From an uncultured Acetatifactor sp. (lineage in GTDB: Bacteria; Bacillota; Clostridia; Lachnospirales; Lachnospiraceae), in NCBI GenBank assembly GCA_910587555.1, contig CAJULV010000053.1, positions 5,245 through 24,602 of the forward strand: 19,358 bases of DNA. Direction: 5' to 3'. Numbering within the stretch: position 1 is the first letter of the stretch; each line of letters starts with the position of its first letter. Positions 6,059-13,943 of the stretch are shown piece by piece. The position numbers were made by a program, and so were the translations under genes. Below the pieces are notes generated by a model. It saw nothing but the letters and a program-made list of their open reading frames with translations, searched no databases and was not told the origin of the DNA.

Positions 6059-7606
6059 CTATTTTGCGTAATCAATTACACGGCTCTCACGGATTACATT
6101 TACCTTGATCTGTCCGGGATACTCCAATTCAGCTTCGATCTGCTTGGAAATATCACGCGCCAACAAAACCATATCTGCATCCGTAATCTGCTCCGGCACT
6201 ACCATTACACGGACTTCCCGTCCTGCCTGAATAGCAAAAGACTTGTCTACTCCTTTGAAATTGTTTGTTATTTCCTCTAATTTAGTCAATCTGCTGGTAT
6301 AAGTCTCCAGCGTTTCCCTTCTTGCGCCCGGCCTTGCAGCAGATATGGTATCGGCTGCCTGTACAATGCATGCAATCAGTGAAGTCGGCTCCACATCGCC
6401 ATGGTGGGATTCCACGGCGTTGATCACGGTAGCATTCTCCTTGTACCTTCTACAAAGTTCCACACCGAGCTGTATATGCGAACCTTCCATTTCATGGTCA
6501 ACAGACTTACCAATGTCATGGAGCAGTCCGGCACGCTTTGCAATCCTTACATCTAGTCCAAGTTCTGCAGCCAGCAGACCTGACAGCTGCGCCACTTCTA
6601 TGGAATGCTTCAATGCATTCTGTCCGTAGCTGGTCCTGAACTTCATTTTACCCAGCAGCCTGACAAGTTCAGGATGAATACCATGTACACCGACCTCCAG
6701 TGTAGCGGCTTCTCCCTCTTCCTTGATCATGATCTCTACTTCTTTCTGGGCTTTCTCCACCATCTCCTCGATACGGGCAGGGTGGATACGTCCGTCCACA
6801 ATCAGCTTTTCAAGTGCAATTCTCGCCACCTCGCGACGAATCGGGTCAAACCCGGACAGGATGACTGCTTCCGGTGTGTCGTCAATGATCAGATCCACAC
6901 CTGTCATCGTTTCAAGGGTACGGATATTCCGTCCTTCCCGTCCTATAATCCTTCCCTTCATCTCATCGTTCGGCAACTGTACGACGGAGATCGTAGTCTC
7001 TGAGACATGGTCTGCTGCACATCTCTGGATAGCGGACACTACATAATCCCTCGCCTTTTTGTCTGCTTCTTCTTTGGCCCGACTCTCTATTTCCTTGATA
7101 ATCATGGCCGATTCATGTTTTACTTCATCCTCAACAATTTTCAATAAGTAGTCTTTTGCCTGTTCAGAGGTTAATCCGGAAATTCGCTCCAGTTCCTGCA
7201 ATCGCTGCTCATTCAGCTTGGAAATTTCGACTTTTACTTTGTTCAAAGCCTCTTCCTTTGCCGTCAGATTCGTCTCACGCCTTTCAAGAGCTTCTGTCTT
7301 TTTATCGATGTTTTCTTCTTTCTGCTGAATCCTGCGTTCGGAACGCTGTACCTCCGCTCTACGCTCCTTGATCTCCTTGTCCAATTCGTTCTTGGTACGG
7401 ATGGACTCTTCCTTTACTTCCAGGAGCGCTTCACGCTTTTTGGATTCCGCTTCCTTGAGAGCTTCATCGATAATTTCCCTTGCCTTGTCCTGCGCGTTGC
7501 CGATGGTTGCTTCCGTTGTCTTCTTCTGGTAGTTTGAAACAATATATGCGGTCACAACTGCGGTTACTGCCACAGATATAATTGCGGTGATAATTATCTC
7601 AAGCAT
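6059..7606 (-). CDS. rny: Ribonuclease Y
   Basis: A 515-aa endoribonuclease that starts bulk mRNA decay at the membrane. Domains in order: one N-terminal membrane helix (about 3-24), a long highly charged coiled coil (about 30-200), a KH RNA-binding domain with the GxxG loop in GRIIGREG (218-225), and an HD phosphohydrolase domain with the metal-binding His363-Asp364 in LLHDIGKS followed by the SHHGDVEP segment. Length and layout are those of full-length RNase Y. The ATG at 7606 is preceded by AAGGAGGTG (about 7617-7625). It has its own strong promoter (7726-7754) and a terminator just after the stop, so it is probably monocistronic although recX and recA lie upstream on the same strand. The identification is very confident. 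Confidence 0.97.
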   Translation of the reverse strand: MLEIIITAIISVAVTAVVTAYIVSNYQKKTTEATIGNAQDKAREIIDEALKEAESKKREALLEVKEESIRTKNELDKEIKERRAEVQRSERRIQQKEENIDKKTEALERRETNLTAKEEALNKVKVEISKLNEQRLQELERISGLTSEQAKDYLLKIVEDEVKHESAMIIKEIESRAKEEADKKARDYVVSAIQRCAADHVSETTISVVQLPNDEMKGRIIGREGRNIRTLETMTGVDLIIDDTPEAVILSGFDPIRREVARIALEKLIVDGRIHPARIEEMVEKAQKEVEIMIKEEGEAATLEVGVHGIHPELVRLLGKMKFRTSYGQNALKHSIEVAQLSGLLAAELGLDVRIAKRAGLLHDIGKSVDHEMEGSHIQLGVELCRRYKENATVINAVESHHGDVEPTSLIACIVQAADTISAARPGARRETLETYTSRLTKLEEITNNFKGVDKSFAIQAGREVRVMVVPEQITDADMVLLARDISKQIEAELEYPGQIKVNVIRESRVIDYAK

Positions 7607-7675
7607 CTACAGGGGCACCTCCTTATTCTATTTTCATTGTACACTTTACCGCCCGACACCTCTGTCCTGCGGCTT

Positions 7676-7704
7676 TTAGAATGTATGTAATGAAAACATT
7701 CTAA
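7676..7704. promoter_or_regulatory. 9-bp inverted repeat in the rny leader
   Basis: TTAGAATGT / ACATTCTAA, perfect arms with an 11-nt loop, between the promoter (7726-7754) and the rny ribosome site. It would lie about 15-45 nt into the transcript. It may be an RNA hairpin in the 5' leader or a protein-binding dyad. Confidence 0.5.
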
Positions 7705-7725
7705 CAAGCAATACACAACAGACTT

Positions 7726-7754
7726 ATTCTAAACTCAAATTAACATATTGTCAA
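7726..7754 (-). promoter_or_regulatory. Sigma-A promoter of rny
   Basis: Perfect -35 TTGACA (7749-7754), 17-nt spacer and -10 TAGAAT (7726-7731) on the minus strand, in an AT-rich stretch. The predicted leader is about 110 nt. Confidence 0.85.
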
Positions 7755-7864
7755 GTAGATGAGTCATATTTTGCAAAAATATTTCTGTGACAATGTGTAG
7801 TTTATTGTGCTATTTGTACAAAATAGAAGATTTCCTGCGAAACCCGGCATTTATCTCCCCAACT

Positions 7865-8494
7865 TTAGTCCCAACAGCAGCTTCTGCCCGAAAGAACGGC
7901 TCTTCGCACCAGTTCTGCAGAAAAGCCCCTTCTCATCAGAAATCCATACATCCGCTGCCGCTCCTTCTGGTCCGCGGTATCCTGGTCAAAACCTTTTTTC
8001 TCCAGCAGTTCCCTGATCATGGCATCCTCATCCTGGCTGCCGCCCTCTTCTTCCCATGCCGCCCATGCCTGTTCCAAAACGGACCTGTCTATTCCTCTCC
8101 CCAGCAAGTCCTGCTCTATCCGCCTGCGGCTTCTGTTCCCTTCGTGATTTCGTATAAAAGCTGCGGCATAGCGCAAATCGTCCGTATAGTGAAAGCCTGC
8201 CACATAGTCCAGCGCCTGTTCTATACTTTTCTCGGGATAGCCGCCGTCACGGAGTTTATCACGAAGCTGTCTTACTGTATATTCCCTGGATTTCAGAAGA
8301 TTCATGGCGCGGCGTTTTGCACGTTTGGGCAGCACCTCCTCCAAAATGTTCCGGTAATCCTCTTCGCTGACTTCTTCGCCTTCTCTGATTTGAAAAGAAC
8401 GCAATTCTCCTTTATAAAGTACAAATGCAAATTTATCGTCAATATATACTTTGGCACGGGATTTCGATACCGCTTCTATCTCTGTTACCTTCAT
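7865..8494 (-). CDS. recX: Regulatory protein RecX
   Basis: A 209-aa helical protein that modulates RecA by binding RecA-DNA filaments. Three-helix repeats are visible: AKRRAMNLLKSREYTVRQLRDKL, then YPEKSIEQALDYVAGFHYTDDLRYA followed by RSRRRIEQDLLGRGI, and a C-terminal repeat ending GFLMRRGFSAELVRRAV. The N-terminus MKVTEIEAVSKSRAKVYIDD is typical of Firmicutes RecX. The start at 8494 follows GAGAAGGG by a few bases. It lies 175 nt downstream of recA on the same strand with no obvious promoter of its own, so read-through from the LexA-controlled recA promoter is likely. The gene product and context agree well. Confidence 0.93.
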   Translation of the reverse strand: MKVTEIEAVSKSRAKVYIDDKFAFVLYKGELRSFQIREGEEVSEEDYRNILEEVLPKRAKRRAMNLLKSREYTVRQLRDKLRDGGYPEKSIEQALDYVAGFHYTDDLRYAAAFIRNHEGNRSRRRIEQDLLGRGIDRSVLEQAWAAWEEEGGSQDEDAMIRELLEKKGFDQDTADQKERQRMYGFLMRRGFSAELVRRAVLSGRSCCWD

Positions 8495-8523
8495 ATACCC
8501 TTCTCATTCTTAATTCCGTAATG

Positions 8524-8627
8524 CGCTGCAGCAGCGCCCCGACCGCCTATTTCATCGCGTCCCTGATTGCGTACTCTGTACACGCCGCTTCCATTACAGG
8601 TTACCAAAGTCCGCTGCAGCAGCGCCC
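8524..8627. repeat. Pair of 16-bp direct repeats, each a near-palindrome, between recA and recX
   Basis: CGCTGCAGCAGCGCCC occurs exactly at 8524-8539 and again at 8612-8627, 88 bp apart. The first sits inside GCGCTGC-A-GCAGCGC, a 7-bp dyad around one base. The rest of the 175-nt recA-recX spacer is GC-rich with no gene. Confidence 0.65.
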
Positions 8628-8669
8628 GGCAGCCTGTTCCAGGGTGCTGCACAGCATTGCCGTTTTCGG

Positions 8670-9839
8670 TTACGTCTCTGCAGTATCTGCACCGGCAGTC
8701 TCTTCCGGACTCACTTCCGATACCGGTATGGCTTCAGCCTCCTGTTTGGCTTCTGCCTTTGCCTTCCCCCTGCCTCCGGACTTTGACTTTGACTCTGATT
8801 TCAAAATAGGTTTTACACCTGAATCTGCCGTCAGGTCAGCGCTGGCCTTAAAGCCGTAATGCGCGCGCACCTTTTCCTCAATTGACTTCCATATTTCCGC
8901 ATTATCCCGCAGATACTGCTTTGCATTCTCACGTCCCTGTCCGATCTTATTGCCCTCATAGGCATACCATGCACCGGACTTCGCAATGATATTCAGCTCC
9001 GCTGCCAGATCCAGGATATCTCCCTCTCTGGAAATCCCCTGGCCGAACATGATGTCGAATTCCGCTTCCTTAAAAGGCGGCGCCACCTTATTCTTTACCA
9101 CCTTTACACGCGTGCGGTTGCCGATCATGTCGCCGCCCTGCTTCAGGACTTCAATCTTCCTTACGTCAAGGCGCACGGAAGAGTAAAATTTCAGCGCACG
9201 CCCTCCTGTGGTTGTCTCGGGATTTCCGAACATGACACCGACTTTCTCACGGAGCTGGTTAATGAATACCACCACGCAGTTGGATCTGCTGATGACTGCC
9301 GTAAGCTTCCGCAGCGCCTGTGACATCAGGCGGGCCTGCAGTCCCACATGGCTGTCACCCATATCCCCGTCAATTTCCGCCTTCGGCACCAGCGCCGCCA
9401 CGGAGTCCACCACTACGATATCTATGGCGCCGGATCTGACCATGGTCTCCGCAATCTCCAACGCCTGCTCACCGTTATCCGGCTGGGAAATGTAAAGGTT
9501 ATCAATATCCACCCCTATGTTCCTTGCATACACGGGGTCCAGCGCGTGCTCCGCGTCAATGAAACCGGCAATGCCGCCCATCTTCTGCACTTCCGCCACC
9601 ATATGCAGCGTCACCGTGGTCTTACCGCTGGATTCCGGCCCGTATATCTCAATAATCCTGCCCCTGGGTATACCGCCCAGTCCCAACGCAATATCAAGGC
9701 TCAATGAGCCGGTGGGAATCGTCTCCACATTCATCTGGGCGCTGGGGTCTCCCAGCTTCATAACCGCCCCTTTTCCGAACTGCTTCTCAATGTGGCCGAT
9801 AGCCGCATCCAACGCTTTCAGTTTTTCATCTTTTTCCAT
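8670..9839 (-). CDS. recA: Recombinase A
   Basis: A 389-aa RecA, the ATP-dependent strand-exchange protein and SOS co-protease. The Walker A motif is GPESSGKTT (67-75). IDIVVVDSVAALVPKAEIDG is the Walker B region, followed by the L1 region ARLMSQALRKLTA and NQLREKVGVMFGNPETTTGG spanning loop L2. The last 40 or so residues (from KPILKSESKSKS) are a Lys/Ser- then Glu/Ala-rich tail, longer than in E. coli but common in Clostridia. I start at ATG 9839 (MEKDEKLKALDAAIGHIEKQFG), with AAGGAG about 8 nt upstream. The frame is open to 9914, but that part is the promoter with its LexA boxes. recX follows by 175 nt. The identification is certain. Confidence 0.98.
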   Translation of the reverse strand: MEKDEKLKALDAAIGHIEKQFGKGAVMKLGDPSAQMNVETIPTGSLSLDIALGLGGIPRGRIIEIYGPESSGKTTVTLHMVAEVQKMGGIAGFIDAEHALDPVYARNIGVDIDNLYISQPDNGEQALEIAETMVRSGAIDIVVVDSVAALVPKAEIDGDMGDSHVGLQARLMSQALRKLTAVISRSNCVVVFINQLREKVGVMFGNPETTTGGRALKFYSSVRLDVRKIEVLKQGGDMIGNRTRVKVVKNKVAPPFKEAEFDIMFGQGISREGDILDLAAELNIIAKSGAWYAYEGNKIGQGRENAKQYLRDNAEIWKSIEEKVRAHYGFKASADLTADSGVKPILKSESKSKSGGRGKAKAEAKQEAEAIPVSEVSPEETAGADTAET

Positions 9840-9862
9840 ATTATAATCTCCTTCTTCCCAAG

Positions 9863-9874
9863 GAACAAATGTTC
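9863..9874. promoter_or_regulatory. lexA site: LexA (DinR) box 2 of recA
   Basis: GAACAAATGTTC, a perfect GAAC-N4-GTTC dyad just downstream of the predicted transcription start of recA. It matches the core of the Firmicutes LexA operator, CGAAC-N4-GTTCG. It lies 17 nt from box 1, so the centres are about 29 nt apart. Confidence 0.75.
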
Positions 9875-9885
9875 TGTCTTTTACA

Positions 9886-9914
9886 AGAATAAAACATTTG
9901 TTCGCATTTGTCAA
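9886..9914 (-). promoter_or_regulatory. Sigma-A promoter of recA
   Basis: TTGACA (9909-9914), 17-nt spacer and TATTCT (9886-9891) on the minus strand. LexA box 1 fills most of the spacer and touches the -10, and box 2 covers the start region. This is the layout of a tightly SOS-repressed promoter. Confidence 0.85.
9891..9904 (-). promoter_or_regulatory. lexA site: LexA (DinR) box 1 of recA
   Basis: CGAACAAATGTTTT on the minus strand fits the Gram-positive LexA consensus CGAACRNRYGTTYC at every position but the last. It lies between -35 and -10, where LexA binding would block RNA polymerase. Confidence 0.85.
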
Positions 9915-10222
9915 CCGTTATTTTGCAGGTATTTTTACCTTATGTTTCGGCATGCTGCCTTAATCTGTACACCGGTGCGCAACCGGGGGCATACACCGAA
10001 GCACTTCCCTTATGTTTCAGCATAATATCACATTTCAAGTGTCATAAAACTCCCTCAAAGGCATCTCACCTCCCTGCCCGTAAATTATCTCTGAACTTAG
10101 TGGCGAAATGCCGGAATGCAAGAATTACATACATGCGAAGTATCAGATAGAGACAGCATATCATATTTCTCCGGATTTGACAACAAAAATCTGTCATCCC
10201 ACGGTGATACCGGCAAAACGGT

Positions 10223-10254
10223 GTAACAGTTCAGCGCCCAGTCTGAACTGTTAC
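10223..10254. repeat. 32-bp palindromic repeat, copy 2
   Basis: Same 12-bp arms as at 2111-2142 (GTAACAGTTCAG / CTGAACTGTTAC) around CGCCCAGT; the loop keeps 6 of 8 bases. An outer GATACCG / CGGTATC pair (about 10206-10212 and 10259-10265) could extend the structure. The gap from recA to cinA (9840-10292) otherwise contains the recA control region, a repeated CTTATGTTTC(G/A)GCAT at about 9939 and 10010, and the cinA terminator; no gene is seen. Confidence 0.85.
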
Positions 10255-10278
10255 GAAACGGTATCGAAGCCGCACAAC

Positions 10279-10307
10279 GGAAAAAGGGGACATTACTCCC
10301 CTTTTCC
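10279..10307 (-). terminator. Rho-independent terminator overlapping the cinA stop codon
   Basis: On the minus strand GGAAAAGGGG pairs with CCCCTTTTTCC around AGTAATGT. The upstream arm encodes the last residues of CinA (GKGE), and the TAA stop is in the loop. The downstream arm supplies the T-run. It ends the yicC-to-cinA operon. Confidence 0.75.
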
Positions 10308-11561
10308 AAATGTTACCTTACTGTAGTATACCAGAATGCACTCCCTCATTAAAGACAGGGCAGCCGAAACCGCCGATTCCCTTATTTTCTGCCGATTTCC
10401 CGAAAAACGATATTCACGTACTGTAGTCTTTCCCTTGACATGGCAGGCAATATAGACCAGCCCCACCGGCTTTTCGGCACTCCCTCCGTCCGGTCCCGCA
10501 ATGCCGGTGACGGCTACCGCCACATCGGCCTTGAACATCACCGCCGCTCCCTTTGCCATCTCTTCCGCAGTCTTTTCACTGACGGCGCCATGTTTCTGAA
10601 GCGTACTTTTCTTTACTCCAAGAAGCCTGCGCTTTGCCTTGTTGGCATATGTCACTACTCCCGACTTATATACCTCGGAAATCCCGGGTACGTTAACCAG
10701 CCTGGCGGAAAGCATGCCTCCGGTACAGGATTCCGCACAGGTAATTGTCAGCCTGTTCGCCAAAGCCAAATCCGCCACGGCCTTTTCCAGCGTAGTCTCT
10801 TCTTCCGTGGTATAAATATGATTTCCGAAGCGGTTCTTCAGCTCCTTCACCATGGGTTTGATCAGTTTCAAGGCGGATTTCCTATCCTCTGCGCCTGCGG
10901 TGACACGGATGTGGACTTCCCCTGTTTTCGCATAGGTCGCAATGGTAGGGTTGGTCTGCACGTCAATCAGGTCCTTCACCATTGTCTCTGCCCTGCTCTC
11001 TCCCACGCCGCATATTTTCACGGTCTGGGAGCAGATTACCTGGGAAGTCAGCGCCGCCAGATAAGGAGCCACACTTTCTTCAAACATGGGCTGCAGCTCC
11101 CCCGGAGGTCCGGGAAGTAAAATCACCCTGGCGCTTTCCGTCTCCATGATAACCCCGGGAGCCGTGCCGTTATGGTTCACCAGTACCACGGCACCTTCCG
11201 GCAATACCGCCTGCTTCCAGTTGTTGTCCGTGGGTACCAGCCCTTTGTCCGCAAAAAACGCTTCGATTGCCCTTTTACTGGGTTCATGGAGCTTTAATTC
11301 CCTCCCGCAGACCTTCGCGGCCGTCTCCTTGGTCAGATCATCCTCTGTGGGTCCGAGGCCACCGGATAAAATCACGATATCGGAACGTTCCATCGCCGTC
11401 TTCAAAACCTGTGAAAGCCGCTCTTCATTGTCCCCCACCACGGTCTGAAAATAGCAGGAAAGCCCCAGCGCCGCACATTTCTCCGCCAGATAGGCGGCAT
11501 TGGTATTCACAATACTGCCCAGCAGAAGTTCCGTTCCCACACATATCAATTCAACTTTCAT
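10293..11561 (-). CDS. cinA: CinA: competence/damage-inducible protein with NMN deamidase domain
   Basis: A 422-aa two-domain protein. Residues 1-170 are the molybdopterin-binding-like COG1058 domain, with CVGTELLLGSIVNTN and SGGLGPTEDD (66-75), linked by a KH-like middle part (about 175-250) to the C-terminal CinA/PncC amidohydrolase domain (about 258-415). The C-terminal domain carries the catalytic serine in AESCTGG (Ser278) and GIAGPDGGSAEKPVGLVY. The enzyme recycles nicotinamide mononucleotide to nicotinate mononucleotide, and in some Firmicutes it is linked to competence and RecA. I start at ATG 11561, 6 nt after GAGGG; a GTG two codons earlier is too close to that site. It is the last gene of the operon, 66 nt after pgsA, and ends in a terminator hairpin. 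Identification is strong. Confidence 0.95.
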   Translation of the reverse strand: MKVELICVGTELLLGSIVNTNAAYLAEKCAALGLSCYFQTVVGDNEERLSQVLKTAMERSDIVILSGGLGPTEDDLTKETAAKVCGRELKLHEPSKRAIEAFFADKGLVPTDNNWKQAVLPEGAVVLVNHNGTAPGVIMETESARVILLPGPPGELQPMFEESVAPYLAALTSQVICSQTVKICGVGESRAETMVKDLIDVQTNPTIATYAKTGEVHIRVTAGAEDRKSALKLIKPMVKELKNRFGNHIYTTEEETTLEKAVADLALANRLTITCAESCTGGMLSARLVNVPGISEVYKSGVVTYANKAKRRLLGVKKSTLQKHGAVSEKTAEEMAKGAAVMFKADVAVAVTGIAGPDGGSAEKPVGLVYIACHVKGKTTVREYRFSGNRQKIRESAVSAALSLMRECILVYYSKVTFGKGE

Positions 11562-11627
11562 AATCACCCTCGTTCCTCACGGCAGTATTCGCCAAAACAG
11601 GAAAACGGCTTCCTTTGCCCGGTTTCC

Positions 11628-12203
11628 TTATTTCTGCTCCCGCATTACATCCTTATTTTTCAGCAGATAATCAACCATGGAAATGATTGTCAGCGCCAGC
11701 GCAATCCACATGATCACATTCGTCAGGACCTGCAGCCCGGGAATGTCCGCAATCATCAGGCATACCATCACCATCTGGAATACGGTCTTAAATTTCCCCC
11801 AGTAACCTGCCGCAATGACTACATTATTGTCTGACGCCACCAGCCGGAATCCGCTGATGATAAATTCCCTGCTGATGATGATAATCACAACCCAAGCCGG
11901 AATCCTGTTCAATTCCACCAGCGCAATCATGGCCGCACTGACCAGCAGCTTGTCTGCCAGAGGGTCCATGAACTTGCCGAAATTGGTCACCAGATTGTAT
12001 TTTCTGGCAATCTTGCCGTCAATCAGATCCGTCAGGCTGGCAATGACAAAAATTGCCAGCGCAATGTAATCCACCAGCTTCCCCGTCTCTTCGGACAATT
12101 GTCCAAACCATCCGCCGTTCCCTCTCAAGAGCAGAAGGACAAACGGCACAATCAGGATCATACGGAATATTGTCAACTTGTTGGGTAAATTCATATTTTT
12201 CAT
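11628..12203 (-). CDS. pgsA: CDP-diacylglycerol--glycerol-3-phosphate 3-phosphatidyltransferase
   Basis: A 191-aa membrane enzyme making phosphatidylglycerol phosphate, the first committed step to anionic phospholipids. The CDP-alcohol phosphotransferase signature D-G-x2-A-R-x8-G-x3-D-x3-D is intact (Asp62, Gly63, Ala66, Arg67, Gly76, Asp80, Asp84). The start MNLPNKLTIFRM is typical of PgsA, followed by about five helices. The ATG at 12203 overlaps the rimO stop by 4 nt (ATGA), and GGAGG lies about 7 nt upstream within rimO. This indicates translational coupling. The rimO-pgsA-cinA order is common in Firmicutes. Very confident. Confidence 0.95.
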   Translation of the reverse strand: MKNMNLPNKLTIFRMILIVPFVLLLLRGNGGWFGQLSEETGKLVDYIALAIFVIASLTDLIDGKIARKYNLVTNFGKFMDPLADKLLVSAAMIALVELNRIPAWVVIIIISREFIISGFRLVASDNNVVIAAGYWGKFKTVFQMVMVCLMIADIPGLQVLTNVIMWIALALTIISMVDYLLKNKDVMREQK

Positions 12204-13534
12204 GAAAACTCCTCCACTATCTCACCGACCAGGTCATATTCATTGGAATCCGTCACAAGCACCTTCACAAAATCCCCGCTGTTCAGGCATGCGCCTGTAT
12301 TTATGAACAGGTAGCCGTCCACATCCGGCGCGTCCCGGTAAGTCCTGGCTACATAGACGTCCTCATCCGCCGCCTTGCCTTCTATCATGGACTCAACAAC
12401 CTGTCCGACCATTTCTTCCGCCTTCTCGAAGGCAACCGCCTGCTGCAGCTCCATCAGTTCCTCCCGCCTGCTTTGCTTTGTCGCCTCATCCACCTGATCC
12501 GGCATATCCGCAGCCGGCGTATCTTCCTCTCTGGAATAGGTGAATACCCCCAGTCTGTCAAATTCCATCTCATTGACAAAGCGGTACAATTCCTCAAAAT
12601 CTTCCTGTGTTTCTCCCGGAAAACCGCTGATCAACGTGGTCCGCAGGCAGATGTCAGGTATCCGTTCCCTTAAGCCTTCAATGATGCTCCGCAGCTGCGC
12701 CTGGGTGGTATGCCTGCCCATGCGCTTCAGCACACCGTCCGAAGCATGCTGGATGGGAATGTCCAGATAATGGCATACCTTCGGCTCCCTGGCTATTGTC
12801 TCAATCAGCTCCTTCGTGATTTCCTCCGGATAGCAGTACAAAATCCGGATCCACCTGATATCCTGAATACCTGCAAGCCTCTCCAGAAGTTCCGGGAGAC
12901 ACTTTTTTCCATACAAGTCAACGCCGTACAGTGTCGTCTCCTGCGCCACAAGGATCAGTTCCCTGACTCCGCCTTCGGCAAGCTTCCGCGCCTGCTCCAC
13001 CAGCTCCTCCATCGGTATACTCCTGTACTCTCCCCGGACTTTCGGAATAATGCAATAGGTGCAGTGCTTGCCGCAGCCTTCGGCAATCTTCAGGCAGGCA
13101 TAATGTCCCCCTGTGGTTACCACCCTGTCCCGGTACGCCTCCGGCGCTGCGCCAAGGTCGCGGTAATGGTTCCCGCCGCCCCCTGCCAGGGCCTCCTCCA
13201 CGGCCTCCGCTATCTCCCCGATTGCCATGGTTCCCACCAGCGCGTCCACCTCGGGAATTTCTTCCCTGATTTCCTTCTGATACCGCTGGGCCAGACAGCC
13301 GGCAGCTATCAGTGCTTTCAGCCTGCCCTCCTTCTTCAGCTCCGCCATTTCCAGCAACGTCTGAATGCTTTCTTCCTTGGCATCCCCTATGAAACAGCAT
13401 GTGTTAACCACGATAACATCCGCCGCCCGCTCGTCGTCCGTAAAGGTATATCCTTTTTTCTGCAGAAGTCCCAGCATCATTTCCGTATCCACCAGATTCT
13501 TGTCACAACCCAGCGACACAAACATAATATTCAT
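12200..13534 (-). CDS. rimO: Ribosomal protein S12 methylthiotransferase RimO
   Basis: A 444-aa radical-SAM methylthiotransferase that adds a methylthio group to the conserved Asp of ribosomal protein S12. The N-terminal MTTase domain has its cluster cysteines Cys10, Cys46 and Cys80. The radical-SAM cluster motif is CGKHCTYC (Cys154, Cys158, Cys161), followed by IIPKVRGEYRS. The C-terminal TRAM-type domain ends in GDFVKVLVTDSNEYDLVGE. RimO rather than MiaB is favoured by MFVSLGCDKNLVDTE and the pgsA neighbour. The start is uncertain in detail: ATG 13534 (MNIMFVSLG) fits the family length, but the nearest GGGAGG is about 16 nt upstream, far for efficient initiation. The frame is open to 13693 but that extension overlaps a hairpin. 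The product call is firm. Confidence 0.95.
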   Translation of the reverse strand: MNIMFVSLGCDKNLVDTEMMLGLLQKKGYTFTDDERAADVIVVNTCCFIGDAKEESIQTLLEMAELKKEGRLKALIAAGCLAQRYQKEIREEIPEVDALVGTMAIGEIAEAVEEALAGGGGNHYRDLGAAPEAYRDRVVTTGGHYACLKIAEGCGKHCTYCIIPKVRGEYRSIPMEELVEQARKLAEGGVRELILVAQETTLYGVDLYGKKCLPELLERLAGIQDIRWIRILYCYPEEITKELIETIAREPKVCHYLDIPIQHASDGVLKRMGRHTTQAQLRSIIEGLRERIPDICLRTTLISGFPGETQEDFEELYRFVNEMEFDRLGVFTYSREEDTPAADMPDQVDEATKQSRREELMELQQAVAFEKAEEMVGQVVESMIEGKAADEDVYVARTYRDAPDVDGYLFINTGACLNSGDFVKVLVTDSNEYDLVGEIVEEFS

Positions 13535-13674
13535 AATAATGTAAACTCTACCTCCCTGGAAGCTTTGCTTCCTACCGCGGCAAATCCTGCCAGCCCGGTT
13601 CAGTGCGAAAAAAACGCCTGTTTCCCGTTCCGTCGGCAAGTTCTTTCGCTTGTTGGCAGTTTTCCGGGTATGCG

Positions 13675-13700
13675 AAAATAGCTGGCATGTCACCAGCTAC
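13675..13700 (-). terminator. Hairpin after rpoZ, possible attenuator or partial terminator
   Basis: Stem TAGCTGG (13679-13685) / CCAGCTA (13693-13699) with a 7-nt loop, followed on the minus strand by TTTTCG. It lies 13 nt past the rpoZ stop and in front of rimO. The T-run is short, so some transcripts probably read through; it may lower expression of rimO-pgsA-cinA relative to the upstream genes. Confidence 0.5.
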
Positions 13701-13712
13701 CTTTTCACCCCA

Positions 13713-13943
13713 TCATTCACCGCCCAGTATCTTAATCTTACCCTGGTTCAGCTCTTCCACTGCCACAGACAGCGGCTTTTTCTCCTTGCCGGCTATCATG
13801 GCATCATCACCGCCAATCAGCTGCCTTGCCCTTCTGGAGGTAGCCATAACAATGGAATAACGGCTGTTTACAATCGGAGCCTCTCCCTGCTCCACTTCAC
13901 TGTTCACTACTTTCATCAAATCTGAATAAGACGGATGTAACAT
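13713..13943 (-). CDS. rpoZ: RNA polymerase omega subunit
   Basis: A 76-aa omega subunit, which helps RNA polymerase assembly by clasping the beta' subunit. The family core NSRYSIVMATSRRARQL (about residues 26-42) is intact, and the C-terminal KKPLSVAVEELNQGKIKI fits Clostridia RpoZ. The start ATG 13943 shares one base with the gmk stop codon (TAATG), indicating coupled translation. The gmk-rpoZ pairing is classical across Firmicutes. Very confident. Confidence 0.93.
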   Translation of the reverse strand: MLHPSYSDLMKVVNSEVEQGEAPIVNSRYSIVMATSRRARQLIGGDDAMIAGKEKKPLSVAVEELNQGKIKILGGE

